A DNA stretch of 64,000 bases from Streptomyces sp. NBC_01116 (GTDB lineage Bacteria; Actinomycetota; Actinomycetes; Streptomycetales; Streptomycetaceae), in assembly GCF_041435495.1 (NCBI RefSeq), contig NZ_CP108644.1:4201501-4265500 (forward strand), written 5' to 3'. This document shows, one piece after another, positions 8,130 to 16,103 of this stretch (the first letter of the stretch is position 1; every line of letters starts with the position of its first letter). The notes beneath the pieces are model-generated. The model was not told the DNA's origin. It worked only from the letters and a program-made list of their open reading frames with translations, and ran no database searches. The position numbers and the translations under genes are program-made.

Positions 8130-9756
8130 ACCCTTCCGTCCACGGCGTCGCCGGGGCCCATGGGAGATCCAGAATCTCCACCTCGGTGCCGGACCGTACC
8201 CCGCCCGGCGGCACTACGGCCAGCCCGTCCGCCGCGGCGATACCTCGCAGCATCGCGGGACCGTTGTAGCGCAGCGGTGCGACATGGTCCCGGGCGCCCG
8301 CACGGCCCGCGCGGTGGACCACGGGGACGAGGCGGGTGTCGTGCGGATGCCCGTGCACCTCGGCGTGGACGAGAGCCCGGTACGCGTCCTGGGCGGGCCG
8401 GCCCGCGATCCCCGCGAGCAGCGGCTCCGCGAGCGTCAACAGCCCCGATACGGCCGCGAGCGGATTGCCGGGAAGCCCGACCAGATACGGCCCGTCCGGC
8501 GGGCCCGACGGCCGTCCCTGCGACTGCCCCTCCGGCTGTCCCTCCGAATGTCCCTCCGGATGCCGCTGTGGCTGCCGCTGCGGCTGTCCTGAAGCCGGCA
8601 GGCGGGCCAGCAGCATGGGGTGGCCGGGGCGGACGGCGACCCCGTCCACCAGGAGTTCGGCCCCGAGAGCGTCGAGGACCGGGTGCACATGGTCGACCGG
8701 GCCGGAGGCGGTGCCGCCGGTGGTGACGATCAGGTCGGCGTCGGAGCCGGTGAGGGCGTCGCGCAGCGCTTCCGCGTCGTCCCCGAGGTGGCGGGGCCCG
8801 GAGACCTCGGCGCCCAGGGCCCGCAGCCACGGGCCGAGCATGGGGCCGAGGGCGTCCCGGATGAGCCCGTCGTGCGGCAGGCCGGAGGCGAGCAGTTCGT
8901 CGCCGAGGACGAGGACGTCGACGCGTGGACGGGGCACGGCGGGCAGCGCGTCGTACCCGGCGGCCGCGGCGAGACCGAGCACGGCCGGGGTCACGACCGT
9001 CCCGGCGGGGACGAGCTGCTCGCCCGAACGGCACTCCTGGCCCCGGGGTCTGATGTCCTGCCCGGCGACCACGGGCCGCCGGGCGTGCAGCAGCCCCGTG
9101 GCCTCGTCGGCGTGTGCGTGCTCACTGCGGATGACCGCCGTGGTGTCGGGCGGGACGCGGGCTCCGGTGGCGATCCGTACGGCGGAGCCGTCGGGCAGTG
9201 CGGTGGCCGGGCCGCGTCCGGCGAGGAGGCCCGCCCCGGCCCCGAACGCCCAGGGCCCCGGACCGGCGACCGCCCAGCCGTCCATGGCCGAGGTGTCGAA
9301 GGACGGCAGATCGGTGAGCGCGCCGAGCGCCTCGGCCAGCACATGGCCCAGCGCCCGGTCGAGCGGCAACCGGATCATCGCGGGCGGACCGGCCCGCCCG
9401 GCCCGCGCCGCGACCGCCCGCGCCCGGTCCCAGGAGAGGGGCGGGGGCGCGGGCGAGGACGGGTACGGGTGCGAGGCACCGGTCGGGGTGCCGCCATCCG
9501 GGGCGGCGCTGCTGGCTCTGGCGCTGCTGGCGCTGTTCAGGATGGCGTGGGGGCTTCCGGTGGGGGCGTCGTTCGCGTCACCGCGCGGGTGGGCCGCGGA
9601 GGCGTCCTCCCTGCGGTCGGGGCCCCGGACCGGGCCGGATCGCGCCCCGCCGACCAGGGCGAGCGCCTGCTCGACGGCCCGCTCCACCTCCGCACGTGCG
9701 AGGTCGTCCGGGTCACGGCGGGAGCGACCGGGGCCGGCGGGGTCGGGGCCGGTCAT
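8119..9756 (-). CDS. moeA: Molybdopterin molybdotransferase MoeA
   Basis: A 545-residue protein that inserts molybdate into adenylated molybdopterin. The MoeA core begins near residue 110 with SWDRARAVAARAG. Conserved segments include DLPSFDTSAMDGWAV, a substrate loop around GARVPPDTTAVIRSE, the MPT-binding pattern LVTTGGTASGPVDHV-like (written IVTTGGTASGPVDHVHP here) and VGLPGNPLAAVSGLLT. About 110 N-terminal residues are a low-complexity extension absent from short MoeA proteins. A Gln/Pro/Gly/Arg-rich insertion (about residues 395-420) interrupts the C-terminal part just before PYLVGLPGNP. The ATG overlaps the mobA stop (ATGA), and the TGA lies inside parS and overlaps the channel start. 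Confidence 0.92.
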   Translation of the reverse strand: MTGPDPAGPGRSRRDPDDLARAEVERAVEQALALVGGARSGPVRGPDRREDASAAHPRGDANDAPTGSPHAILNSASSARASSAAPDGGTPTGASHPYPSSPAPPPLSWDRARAVAARAGRAGPPAMIRLPLDRALGHVLAEALGALTDLPSFDTSAMDGWAVAGPGPWAFGAGAGLLAGRGPATALPDGSAVRIATGARVPPDTTAVIRSEHAHADEATGLLHARRPVVAGQDIRPRGQECRSGEQLVPAGTVVTPAVLGLAAAAGYDALPAVPRPRVDVLVLGDELLASGLPHDGLIRDALGPMLGPWLRALGAEVSGPRHLGDDAEALRDALTGSDADLIVTTGGTASGPVDHVHPVLDALGAELLVDGVAVRPGHPMLLARLPASGQPQRQPQRHPEGHSEGQPEGQSQGRPSGPPDGPYLVGLPGNPLAAVSGLLTLAEPLLAGIAGRPAQDAYRALVHAEVHGHPHDTRLVPVVHRAGRAGARDHVAPLRYNGPAMLRGIAAADGLAVVPPGGVRSGTEVEILDLPWAPATPWTEGCFT

Positions 9757-10685
9757 GGTGCCCCGGTCCCTTCGCGCCCCGGGTCGGGCTTCGTCTCCGC
9801 GTCCGTCTCCGAGCTCGCCCCCGCGTTCGTCTCCGCGTTCGCTTCCGCTTGCCAGCGCAGAGCCAGGGCGGTGGCCTTGCGAGCGGCCTCCGCGACCGCT
9901 GCCGCGGCCTCGTCGGGACCCGCGCCCGCGCTCGCCCTGGCCGCCGCGTACCCGACCAGGAAGGTCGTGAGCGGTGCGGCTGGGCGGGCGACTCCGTGCG
10001 CGGCGTCACGGGCGAGATCGAGCAGGACACCGGTGTCGACGTCGAGTTCGATTCCCAGTTCGTTCTTGACCGAGGTGATCCATTCGTCCAGCACGGCCCC
10101 ATGCTCCCTGATCCGGGCTCTGGCGGCGGCGATGTCGTCCCAAGTGTCGCAGTCGAACGCGGCGTCGGGGCCCGCGTCGATCCGGGTGAGATCGAGCTCC
10201 GCCGTCAGGAGCCGGAGCGGCAGCCCGGCGAGGCTCCCGTACTCGGTGGCGATCAGGGCCAGCTCCCGGCGGAGCGGCTCGGCGCGGTAGGCGGCCACCA
10301 ACGGCTGGTCACGCCCGTCCGGGTCCGTGCACAGGGCCCCGTCCCGGCCGTGCTGTCCGGCGGCGGCGAGCAGCGCGTCGACCGTCCCCGGGCCGAGGAA
10401 CGGAAGGTCGGCGGAGAGGACGAGAACACGCTCCGCCGTCGTGAGCCGCAGCCCCGCCCCCAGGGCCGCCAACGGGCCTCCGCCCTCCGGCACTTCCCGG
10501 GTCCAGAGCACCGGCCTGACGGTGGCGCGACGACCGCCCACCACGACGGTGAGCACCGCGCCGTCGCACGCCGCGAGCACCCGGTCGAGCAGCGCCCGGC
10601 CACCCACCCGGACCCCTGGCTTGTCGGCGCCGCCGAGCCGCTTCGCGGCCCCGCCGGCAAGGACGATCACGTCGTAGGCGGTCAT
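9753..10685 (-). CDS. mobA: Molybdenum cofactor guanylyltransferase MobA fused to a DUF6457-like domain
   Basis: A 310-residue protein. The N-terminal 190 residues form a nucleotidyltransferase with the signature LAGGAAKRLGGADKP (9-23) and the metal-binding LVLSADLPFLGPGT. It should transfer GMP (or CMP) from NTP to molybdopterin. The segment after about residue 200 (LDEWITSVKNELGIELDVD onward) matches the small helical DUF6457 domain found alone or fused to MobA in actinobacteria, followed by an acidic Thr/Glu-rich tail. The stop overlaps the moeA start by 4 bp. mobA-moeA-kch therefore form one translationally coupled unit, placing cofactor completion and Mo insertion together. Confidence 0.88.
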   Translation of the reverse strand: MTAYDVIVLAGGAAKRLGGADKPGVRVGGRALLDRVLAACDGAVLTVVVGGRRATVRPVLWTREVPEGGGPLAALGAGLRLTTAERVLVLSADLPFLGPGTVDALLAAAGQHGRDGALCTDPDGRDQPLVAAYRAEPLRRELALIATEYGSLAGLPLRLLTAELDLTRIDAGPDAAFDCDTWDDIAAARARIREHGAVLDEWITSVKNELGIELDVDTGVLLDLARDAAHGVARPAAPLTTFLVGYAAARASAGAGPDEAAAAVAEAARKATALALRWQAEANAETNAGASSETDAETKPDPGREGTGAP

Positions 10686-10784
10686 ACGTCGAGTATGGGC
10701 GGCGGCCCGGAGCGACGCCCCCGCCGGGGTGGCCGGAAGGCCAGGTCCCGGAGGGGCGCGTCCGGCAGGGCGCCGACTCCTCGG

Positions 10785-12278
10785 CTACAGGGTGCGCAGC
10801 AGCACCGCCGGCTGTTCGACGCAGTCCGCCACATACCGGAGGAAGCCGCCCGCGGTTCCGCCGTCGCACACCCGGTGGTCGAAGGTGAGGGACAGCTGGA
10901 CGACCTGACGTACGGCCAGTTCGCCCTGGTGAACCCACGGCTTGGGCATGATCCGGCCGACGCCGAGCATCGCCGCTTCCGGGTGGTTGATGATCGGCGT
11001 CGAACCGTCGACCCCGAACACCCCGTAGTTGTTCAACGTGAACGTGCCCCCGGTCAGCTGGGCCGGGCTCAGCTTCCCGGTCCGCGCCAGCTCGGTCAGC
11101 CGGGCGATCTCGGCCCCGATCGACTCGGCGTTACGGGTGTGCGCGTCCCGGACGACCGGAACGACGAGGCCCCGCTCGGTCTGGGCCGCGAACCCGAGGT
11201 GCACGCCGGGCAGCCGGACGATCTCCCGGGCCTCCGTGTCCACGGTGGAGTTGAGCTCGGGGAACCGGGCCAGCGCCGCCGTGCAGATCCTCGCCAGCAG
11301 GGCCAGGACCGACACCTTGGGCCCGGCGGACGGGCCCGTGGCAGCGTTCATCGCGGCCCTGACCGCCATCAGCTCGGTGGCGTCGGCGTCGACCCAGCAG
11401 GTGGCGTCCGGGATCTCGGTCCGGCTGCGTGACAGCTTGTCGGCGACCGCTCCGCGCACCCCGCGCAGCGGAATCCGCTCGGCGGCCGGAGCAGCCGGGG
11501 CGGCGGGAGCCTCGACAGCGGAAGCCGGGGTGGCTCCGGTCGGGGCGGCGGGCGCCAGGGCCGTACGCGTCTTCGCCGCCGCGGTCTCCTCCGCCTGCCG
11601 GATCGCGCCGTCGACGTCGGCGCGAAGGATCAGCCCGTCCGGCCCCGAACCCGCGAGCCGCCGCAGGTCGATGTCGTGCTGCCGGGCCAGCCGGCGTACC
11701 AGCGGCGAGACCACCGGCACGGGCCCCTGCCCGTTCACCACACCCACGGCCACCGGGGTGGCGGGAGCGGCGGGAGCGGCATAGGTGGCAGCGGTGGCGG
11801 GGGCCGTGCCGGACGCCGCCGGGCCGTCGGGCACCGAGGTCCGGACGAGCGTCCGGTCGAGCCGGTCCGGCCGGATGCGACGACGCCGCGCGGCGGGTGC
11901 GCCCGTCCCGTACCCCACGAGCACGTTCCCCGAGCCGCCCGAGGACTCCGTGGCGGTAGCGGAGGCGGAGGTGTCGGAAGTGAGGGATTCGGTGGACGAC
12001 GGGGACGCTCCGGAGAGATCCAGCCCCTCCGGCGCCCCGACGGCGACCGTCAGCAGCGGTGCGCCGACGGGAAGTTCCGTGCCCTCCTCGCCGAACCGCG
12101 CGGTCACCACGCCCCCGTAGGGGCAGGGCACCTCCACCATGGCCTTGGCCGTCTCGACCTCGACGACGGGCTGGTCGATGGCGACGACCTCGCCGACCTC
12201 CACCAGCCAGCGGACGATCTCCGCCTCGGTCAGTCCCTCACCGAGGTCCGGCAGCTTGAATTCGAGCACCCGGGGCAT
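10785..12278 (-). CDS. bkdC: Branched-chain 2-oxoacid dehydrogenase E2 (dihydrolipoamide acyltransferase)
   Basis: A 497-residue protein whose start MPRVLEFKLPDLGEGLTEAE shares one base with the E1-beta stop (TGATG). The N-terminal lipoyl domain carries the lipoylated Lys in VETAKAMVEV (about K45). A Ser/Ala/Thr-rich linker follows, then the peripheral-subunit-binding domain (VSPLVRRLARQHDIDLRRL), another Ala/Pro linker, and the catalytic acyltransferase domain ending with the active-site pattern LTFDHRVCDGGTAGG. It transfers isobutyryl, isovaleryl or 2-methylbutyryl groups from lipoate to CoA. These products prime iso/anteiso fatty acids and polyketides in Streptomyces. Confidence 0.93.
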   Translation of the reverse strand: MPRVLEFKLPDLGEGLTEAEIVRWLVEVGEVVAIDQPVVEVETAKAMVEVPCPYGGVVTARFGEEGTELPVGAPLLTVAVGAPEGLDLSGASPSSTESLTSDTSASATATESSGGSGNVLVGYGTGAPAARRRRIRPDRLDRTLVRTSVPDGPAASGTAPATAATYAAPAAPATPVAVGVVNGQGPVPVVSPLVRRLARQHDIDLRRLAGSGPDGLILRADVDGAIRQAEETAAAKTRTALAPAAPTGATPASAVEAPAAPAAPAAERIPLRGVRGAVADKLSRSRTEIPDATCWVDADATELMAVRAAMNAATGPSAGPKVSVLALLARICTAALARFPELNSTVDTEAREIVRLPGVHLGFAAQTERGLVVPVVRDAHTRNAESIGAEIARLTELARTGKLSPAQLTGGTFTLNNYGVFGVDGSTPIINHPEAAMLGVGRIMPKPWVHQGELAVRQVVQLSLTFDHRVCDGGTAGGFLRYVADCVEQPAVLLRTL

Positions 12279-13309
12279 CAGCTGTCCGCCTCCCACTGCA
12301 ACCGGGCCACCGCGTCGAGCACGCGGTCCACTCCCGGCAGATGGTGCCGCTCCAGCATGGGCGGCGGGTAGGGGATGTCGAACCCGGCCACCCGCAGCAC
12401 CGGAGCCTCCAGATGGTGGAAGCACCGCTCGGTGATCCGGGCCGCGATCTCACCGCCGGGCCCGCCGAATCCGGGGGATTCGTGGACGACGACCGCCCGC
12501 CCGGTGCGCCGCACCGAGGCGACCACCGTCTCGTCGTCGAACGGCACCAGCGAGCGCAGGTCCACCACTTCGAGTTCCCAGCCCTCGGCGACCGCCGCCT
12601 CGGCGGCCTCCAGGCAGACCGGCAGGGAGGGCCCGTACGTGATGAGCGTGGCGCTGCGTCCGGAACGGCGCACCACCGCCCTGCCGATCGGCTCGACCGG
12701 GGCGGGGGCCTCGGGCGACCAGTCGGCCTTGGACCAGTAGAGCCGCTTGGGCTCCAGGAAGATCACCGGGTCGTCCGAGGCGATCGACTCCCGCAGCAGC
12801 CCGTAGGCGTCGTCGACCGTGGCCGGCGTCACGACGTGCAGGCCGGGGGTGGCCATGTAGTACGCCTCGGAGGAGTCGCTGTGGTGCTCGACCCCGCCGA
12901 TGCCGCCGCCGTACGGCACCCGCACGGTGATCGGCAGCGGCATGGCCCCGCCGGTGCGGTTGCGCATCTTGGCGACATGGCTCATCAGCTGCTCGAACGC
13001 CGGGTAGGCGAACGCGTCGAACTGCATCTCCACCACGGGCCGCAGCCCGTACATCGCCATGCCGACGGCCGCGCCGAGAATGCCCGCCTCGGCCAGCGGG
13101 GTGTCGGTGCAGCGGTCGTCGCCGAACTCCTTCGCCAGCCCGTCGGTGATCCGGAAGACCCCGCCGAGCGTGCCCACGTCCTCACCGAGCACGTGCACGG
13201 TGGGGTCCTCGGCCATCGAGTCGCGGAGCGCGCGCCCGAGGGCCTGCGCCATCGTGGCCGGTTTCGCCTTCGTCCGACGTCCGTCGGCCGTCACTGCCGC
13301 GGTCGTCAT
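12278..13309 (-). CDS. bkdB: Branched-chain 2-oxoacid dehydrogenase E1 beta subunit
   Basis: A 343-residue protein of the transketolase-like E1-beta family. Landmarks are the N-terminal ALGRALRDSMAEDPTVHVLGEDV, the TPP-site helix region PLAEAGILGAAVGMAMYGLRPVVEMQF, VRVPYGGGIGGVEHHS, and a C-terminal transketolase-C domain with ITYGPSLPVCLEAAE. It pairs with E1-alpha to form the alpha2beta2 decarboxylase. Its start overlaps the E1-alpha stop by 4 bp (ATGA) and its stop shares a base with the E2 start, so the three subunits are translationally coupled. Confidence 0.93.
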   Translation of the reverse strand: MTTAAVTADGRRTKAKPATMAQALGRALRDSMAEDPTVHVLGEDVGTLGGVFRITDGLAKEFGDDRCTDTPLAEAGILGAAVGMAMYGLRPVVEMQFDAFAYPAFEQLMSHVAKMRNRTGGAMPLPITVRVPYGGGIGGVEHHSDSSEAYYMATPGLHVVTPATVDDAYGLLRESIASDDPVIFLEPKRLYWSKADWSPEAPAPVEPIGRAVVRRSGRSATLITYGPSLPVCLEAAEAAVAEGWELEVVDLRSLVPFDDETVVASVRRTGRAVVVHESPGFGGPGGEIAARITERCFHHLEAPVLRVAGFDIPYPPPMLERHHLPGVDRVLDAVARLQWEADS

Positions 13310-14466
13310 CGTCCCGCCTCCGCATCCTGCTCGTCGTGGTCCTGCTCGGCGTCCAGCTCGGCGCGCAGCGCGGCCGCCTGCTCCCGGAGCTGGCTGGTCT
13401 GCTCGGCGTAGACATGGGTGAACAGGTCCATCGGGGCCAGCTCCGGATCGGCGTTCATCCGGTCGCGCAGGGCGGCGGCCATGCGTTCCGCGGCCTCCTT
13501 CGCCTGCTCGAGGCCCTCGTCGTCCAACAGACCGCGCCCCGTCAGCTCACGCTCCAGCAGCCGCACCGGGTCATGGGCCTTCCATGCCTCGACCTCGCTG
13601 TCGACCCGGTAGCGGGTGGCGTCGTCGGCGTTCGTGTGGGCTTCCATGCGGTAGGTGACCGCCTCGACCAGGGTCGGGCCCTCGCCGCGCCGGGCCCGGG
13701 CCACGGCCTCGCTCAGCACCTGGTGCACCGCGGCGGCGTCGTTGCCGTCGACGAGGCGGCCCGGCATCCCGTATCCGACGGCCTTGTGGGCGAGGGACGG
13801 GGCGGCGGTCTGCTTGGCGAGCGGCACGGAGATCGCGAAGCCGTTGTTCTGGACGAAGAAGACGACCGGGGCCTTCCAGACGGCCGCGAAATTCAGCGCC
13901 TCGTGGAAGTCGCCCTCGCTGGTGCCGCCGTCGCCGACCATGGCGAGCGCCACCACGTCGTCGCCCTTGAGCCGGGCGGCGTGCGCCAGCCCCACGGCGT
14001 GCGGGAGCTGGGTGGCCAGGGGGGTGCACAGCGGGGCGATGCGGTGCTCGCGCGGGTCGTAGCCGGTGTGCCGGTCACCGCGCAGCAGGGTCAGGGCCTC
14101 CACCGGGTCCAGGCCGCGCGCGACGGCGGCCAGCGTGTCGCGGTAGCTGGGGAACAGCCAGTCGCGCTCCTCCAGGACCAGCGCCGCGGCAATCTCGCAC
14201 GCCTCCTGGCCGGTGCTCGACGGGTAGACCGCCAGCCGGCCCTGCTTCGTCAGCGCGGTCGCCTGGGCGTTGTAGCGGCGCCCGCGGACCAGCTCGGCGT
14301 GGAGCCGGAGCAACAGCTCGGGGTCGACGTCGGCGACCGCGTCCGTACCGAGCACCCGGTAGGGCTCCGGGTCCGGGAGCAGCGGGGCGGGGTCGGTGAT
14401 CGGCTTCCAGGCCGGGGGCGGCGTGGGCCGGTAGGCGGCCGCGCCGGGCAGCTCTTGGACCGTCAT
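13306..14466 (-). CDS. bkdA: Branched-chain 2-oxoacid dehydrogenase E1 alpha subunit
   Basis: A 386-residue protein starting MTVQELPGAAAYRP, chosen because a strong aggaggtgctt ribosome site lies just upstream; the longer frame has no such support. The TPP-binding motif runs from GDGGTSEGDFHEALNF to VQNNGFAISVP. LFPSYRDTLAAVARGLDP and YRMEAHTNADDATRYR (with the phosphorylation-loop-like region) are typical of branched-chain E1-alpha rather than pyruvate E1. It is the first gene of bkdA-bkdB-bkdC and divergent from an Lrp-type regulator. The shared 224-bp promoter region carries three DnaA boxes and a TetR-type operator. Confidence 0.93.
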   Translation of the reverse strand: MTVQELPGAAAYRPTPPPAWKPITDPAPLLPDPEPYRVLGTDAVADVDPELLLRLHAELVRGRRYNAQATALTKQGRLAVYPSSTGQEACEIAAALVLEERDWLFPSYRDTLAAVARGLDPVEALTLLRGDRHTGYDPREHRIAPLCTPLATQLPHAVGLAHAARLKGDDVVALAMVGDGGTSEGDFHEALNFAAVWKAPVVFFVQNNGFAISVPLAKQTAAPSLAHKAVGYGMPGRLVDGNDAAAVHQVLSEAVARARRGEGPTLVEAVTYRMEAHTNADDATRYRVDSEVEAWKAHDPVRLLERELTGRGLLDDEGLEQAKEAAERMAAALRDRMNADPELAPMDLFTHVYAEQTSQLREQAAALRAELDAEQDHDEQDAEAGR

Positions 14467-14575
14467 GGGAAGCACCTCCTGGCATCGAGGGGATCGAGGG
14501 GTGGTCGATCGGGGGTGTCGACAGGGAGCGAGAGGTCGAGCGGTGGGCGGGGCACGGATGTGGCGTGCCTCACCT

Positions 14576-14589
14576 ACCGATTGTTCGGT
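14576..14589. promoter_or_regulatory. TetR-type operator copy A (bkdA/bkdR promoter region)
   Basis: The inverted repeat ACCGA-TTGT-TCGGT matches the operators at 16036-16049 and 20957-20970 at 13 of 14 positions. It lies between the divergent bkdA and bkdR genes. Confidence 0.6.
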
Positions 14590-14623
14590 CGCGGGGGCAT
14601 TTTGGCTACAGGTGCCGCCAGCC

Positions 14624-14672
14624 TGTGGACAAACGGTTCTCCACAGCCTGGGATGGGAACAGGTCGTCCACA
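14624..14672. promoter_or_regulatory. Three DnaA boxes in the bkdA-bkdR intergenic region
   Basis: A perfect Streptomyces box on the minus strand (TGTGGACAA, 14624-14632; TTGTCCACA when reversed) is followed by two plus-strand one-mismatch variants, TTCTCCACA (14637-14645) and TCGTCCACA (14664-14672). Three boxes within 49 bp in a 224-bp intergenic region is far above chance. Confidence 0.65.
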
Positions 14673-14690
14673 ACAGGGAGGCGCGGGCAG

Positions 14691-15335
14691 ATGGCAGCTG
14701 AACAAATGGCCGACAGGGGCGAGGAGTCGCGCCGGGCCGCACCCGCGGCCGCACCGCCGACCGCGCCCGCCGTCACATCGCCGACCGCACCGGCGTCCGC
14801 GCCGTCGACCGCGTCCCCGGGCCCGGGGACGGGCCCGGTCCAGGCGGCGGAGCCTCCAATTCCGTCCGCACGGCCGCTGGACGCCATCGACCGCGACATC
14901 CTCCGCATCCTCCAGACGGACGGGCGCGCCTCGATACGGTCCGTGGCCGAACGGGTCCACGTCTCGCGCGCCAACGCCTACGCCCGGATCAACCGGCTGG
15001 TCGAGGACGGCGTGATCCGCGGCTTCGGCGCCCGGGTCGACCACGAGCGGGCGGGCCAGGGGGCGTCCGCGTACATCACGCTCAAGATCGTGCAGAACTC
15101 CTGGCGCACGGTGCGCGAGCAGCTCCAGGCGCTGCCCGGGGCCACGCACATCGCCCTGGTCAGCGGTGACTTCGACGTACTGCTCCTGGTGCACACGCCG
15201 GACAACCGGGCGCTGCGGGAGCTGGTCCTCACCCGGATCCAGTCCATCCCCGAGGTGCTCTCGACACGCACCCTGCTGGTGTTCGAGGAGACGGACCTCG
15301 GCCCGTGTCCGGACCGGCCGGCCGAGCTCGCCTGA
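14691..15335 (+). CDS. bkdR: Lrp/AsnC-family regulator divergent from the bkd operon
   Basis: A 214-residue protein starting at the ATG at 14691, behind gggagg (14676-14681). The first 60 residues are an Ala/Pro/Thr-rich extension. The AsnC winged HTH follows (LDAIDRDILRILQTDGRASI and VSRANAYARINRLVEDGVI), then the RAM ligand domain from about residue 115 (ASAYITLKIV) to ISVLSTRTL-like beta strands near the end. Lrp-type proteins sense amino acids, and BkdR homologues next to bkd genes respond to branched-chain amino acids. The symbol rests on this position and family. The shared promoter region implies autoregulation together with control of bkdA. Confidence 0.85.
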   Translation: MAAEQMADRGEESRRAAPAAAPPTAPAVTSPTAPASAPSTASPGPGTGPVQAAEPPIPSARPLDAIDRDILRILQTDGRASIRSVAERVHVSRANAYARINRLVEDGVIRGFGARVDHERAGQGASAYITLKIVQNSWRTVREQLQALPGATHIALVSGDFDVLLLVHTPDNRALRELVLTRIQSIPEVLSTRTLLVFEETDLGPCPDRPAELA

Positions 15336-15350
15336 CCGCGGCGGGCCGGC

Positions 15351-15947
15351 TCAGCGGCCGTTCGCCCGCATGCCCTCGAAGGCCAGCCGGACGATCGTGT
15401 CCGCGAGCTGCTCCTCCCCCGGGAAGCCGCCCGGCTGCGGGCGGTACCACTCGACCAGCGAGTTCACCATGCCGAACAGCAGCCGGGTCGCCAGGCGTAT
15501 GTCCACGTCCGCCCGGAGGTCGCCCTCGGCGACCGCCGCCTGGAGCAGTTCCGACACCCGCTGGTCGAACTCGCGCCGCCGCTCCAGCGCCCAGCGCTCC
15601 GTCTTCGTGTTGCCGCGCACGCGCAGCAGCAGGGTGACGTAGGGGACCTCGGCCATCAGCACGTCGACGGTCCGGCGCGTGACGTACTCGACCCGCTCGA
15701 CCGCGCGCCCGCGCAGCGCCCCCGGCTCGTCGAGGATGGCGAAGAGCCCGTCGAGCGCCCGGCTCACGGCCCGGCGCAGCAGCTCCTCCTTGCCCGCCAC
15801 ATGGTGGTAGATGGAGGATTTCGAGATGCCCGCCGCCCGGGAGAGGTGCTCCATGGAGGTGCCGTCGTAGCCGCGCTCGTTGAAGACACGGACGGCGACG
15901 GTGAGCAGGGTCTCCGGTGTGTACGTGTCCCGCTTGGCCGTGGTCAT
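15351..15947 (-). CDS. TetR-family regulator, probable repressor of phenylacetate genes (PaaR-like)
   Basis: A 198-residue protein starting MTTAKRDTYTPETLLTVAVR at 15947. The TetR HTH is at about 25-50 (SMEHLSRAAGISKSSIYHHV), followed by a helical ligand-binding domain. It is divergent from paaN. The intergenic region carries an ACCGA-N4-TCGGT palindrome at 16036-16049 that recurs exactly, inverted, before paaA (20957-20970) and with one change before bkdA (14576-14589). In Corynebacterium and relatives a TetR protein (PaaR) represses paa genes and is released by phenylacetyl-CoA. The same role is inferred here from context and operator sharing, not from the protein sequence alone. Confidence 0.8.
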   Translation of the reverse strand: MTTAKRDTYTPETLLTVAVRVFNERGYDGTSMEHLSRAAGISKSSIYHHVAGKEELLRRAVSRALDGLFAILDEPGALRGRAVERVEYVTRRTVDVLMAEVPYVTLLLRVRGNTKTERWALERRREFDQRVSELLQAAVAEGDLRADVDIRLATRLLFGMVNSLVEWYRPQPGGFPGEEQLADTIVRLAFEGMRANGR

Positions 15948-16002
15948 GTCCGCGATCCTCCCCCATGAGGGATCGGCCCCGCACAGGCGGGGACCGTCGA
16001 AG

Positions 16003-16011
16003 TTGTCCACA
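16003..16011 (+). promoter_or_regulatory. DnaA box (TTGTCCACA) between the tetR gene and paaN
   Basis: A perfect Streptomyces consensus DnaA box, 25 bp from the TetR-type operator at 16036-16049. Confidence 0.6.
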
Positions 16012-16035
16012 GGTTCCTCGGGGCCTCTTGTCCCG

Positions 16036-16049
16036 ACCGATCGTTCGGT
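16036..16049. promoter_or_regulatory. TetR-type operator copy B (tetR/paaN promoter region)
   Basis: ACCGATCGTTCGGT, an inverted repeat in the divergent tetR-paaN region. It is the exact reverse complement of the copy before paaA. It is the natural site for autoregulation of the adjacent TetR gene and control of paaN. Confidence 0.75.
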
Positions 16050-16103
16050 TACTCTAACTCCGTCCGTACGTCCCCGCCCGGCTCGATGAGGAGTTGGTCC
16101 GCC

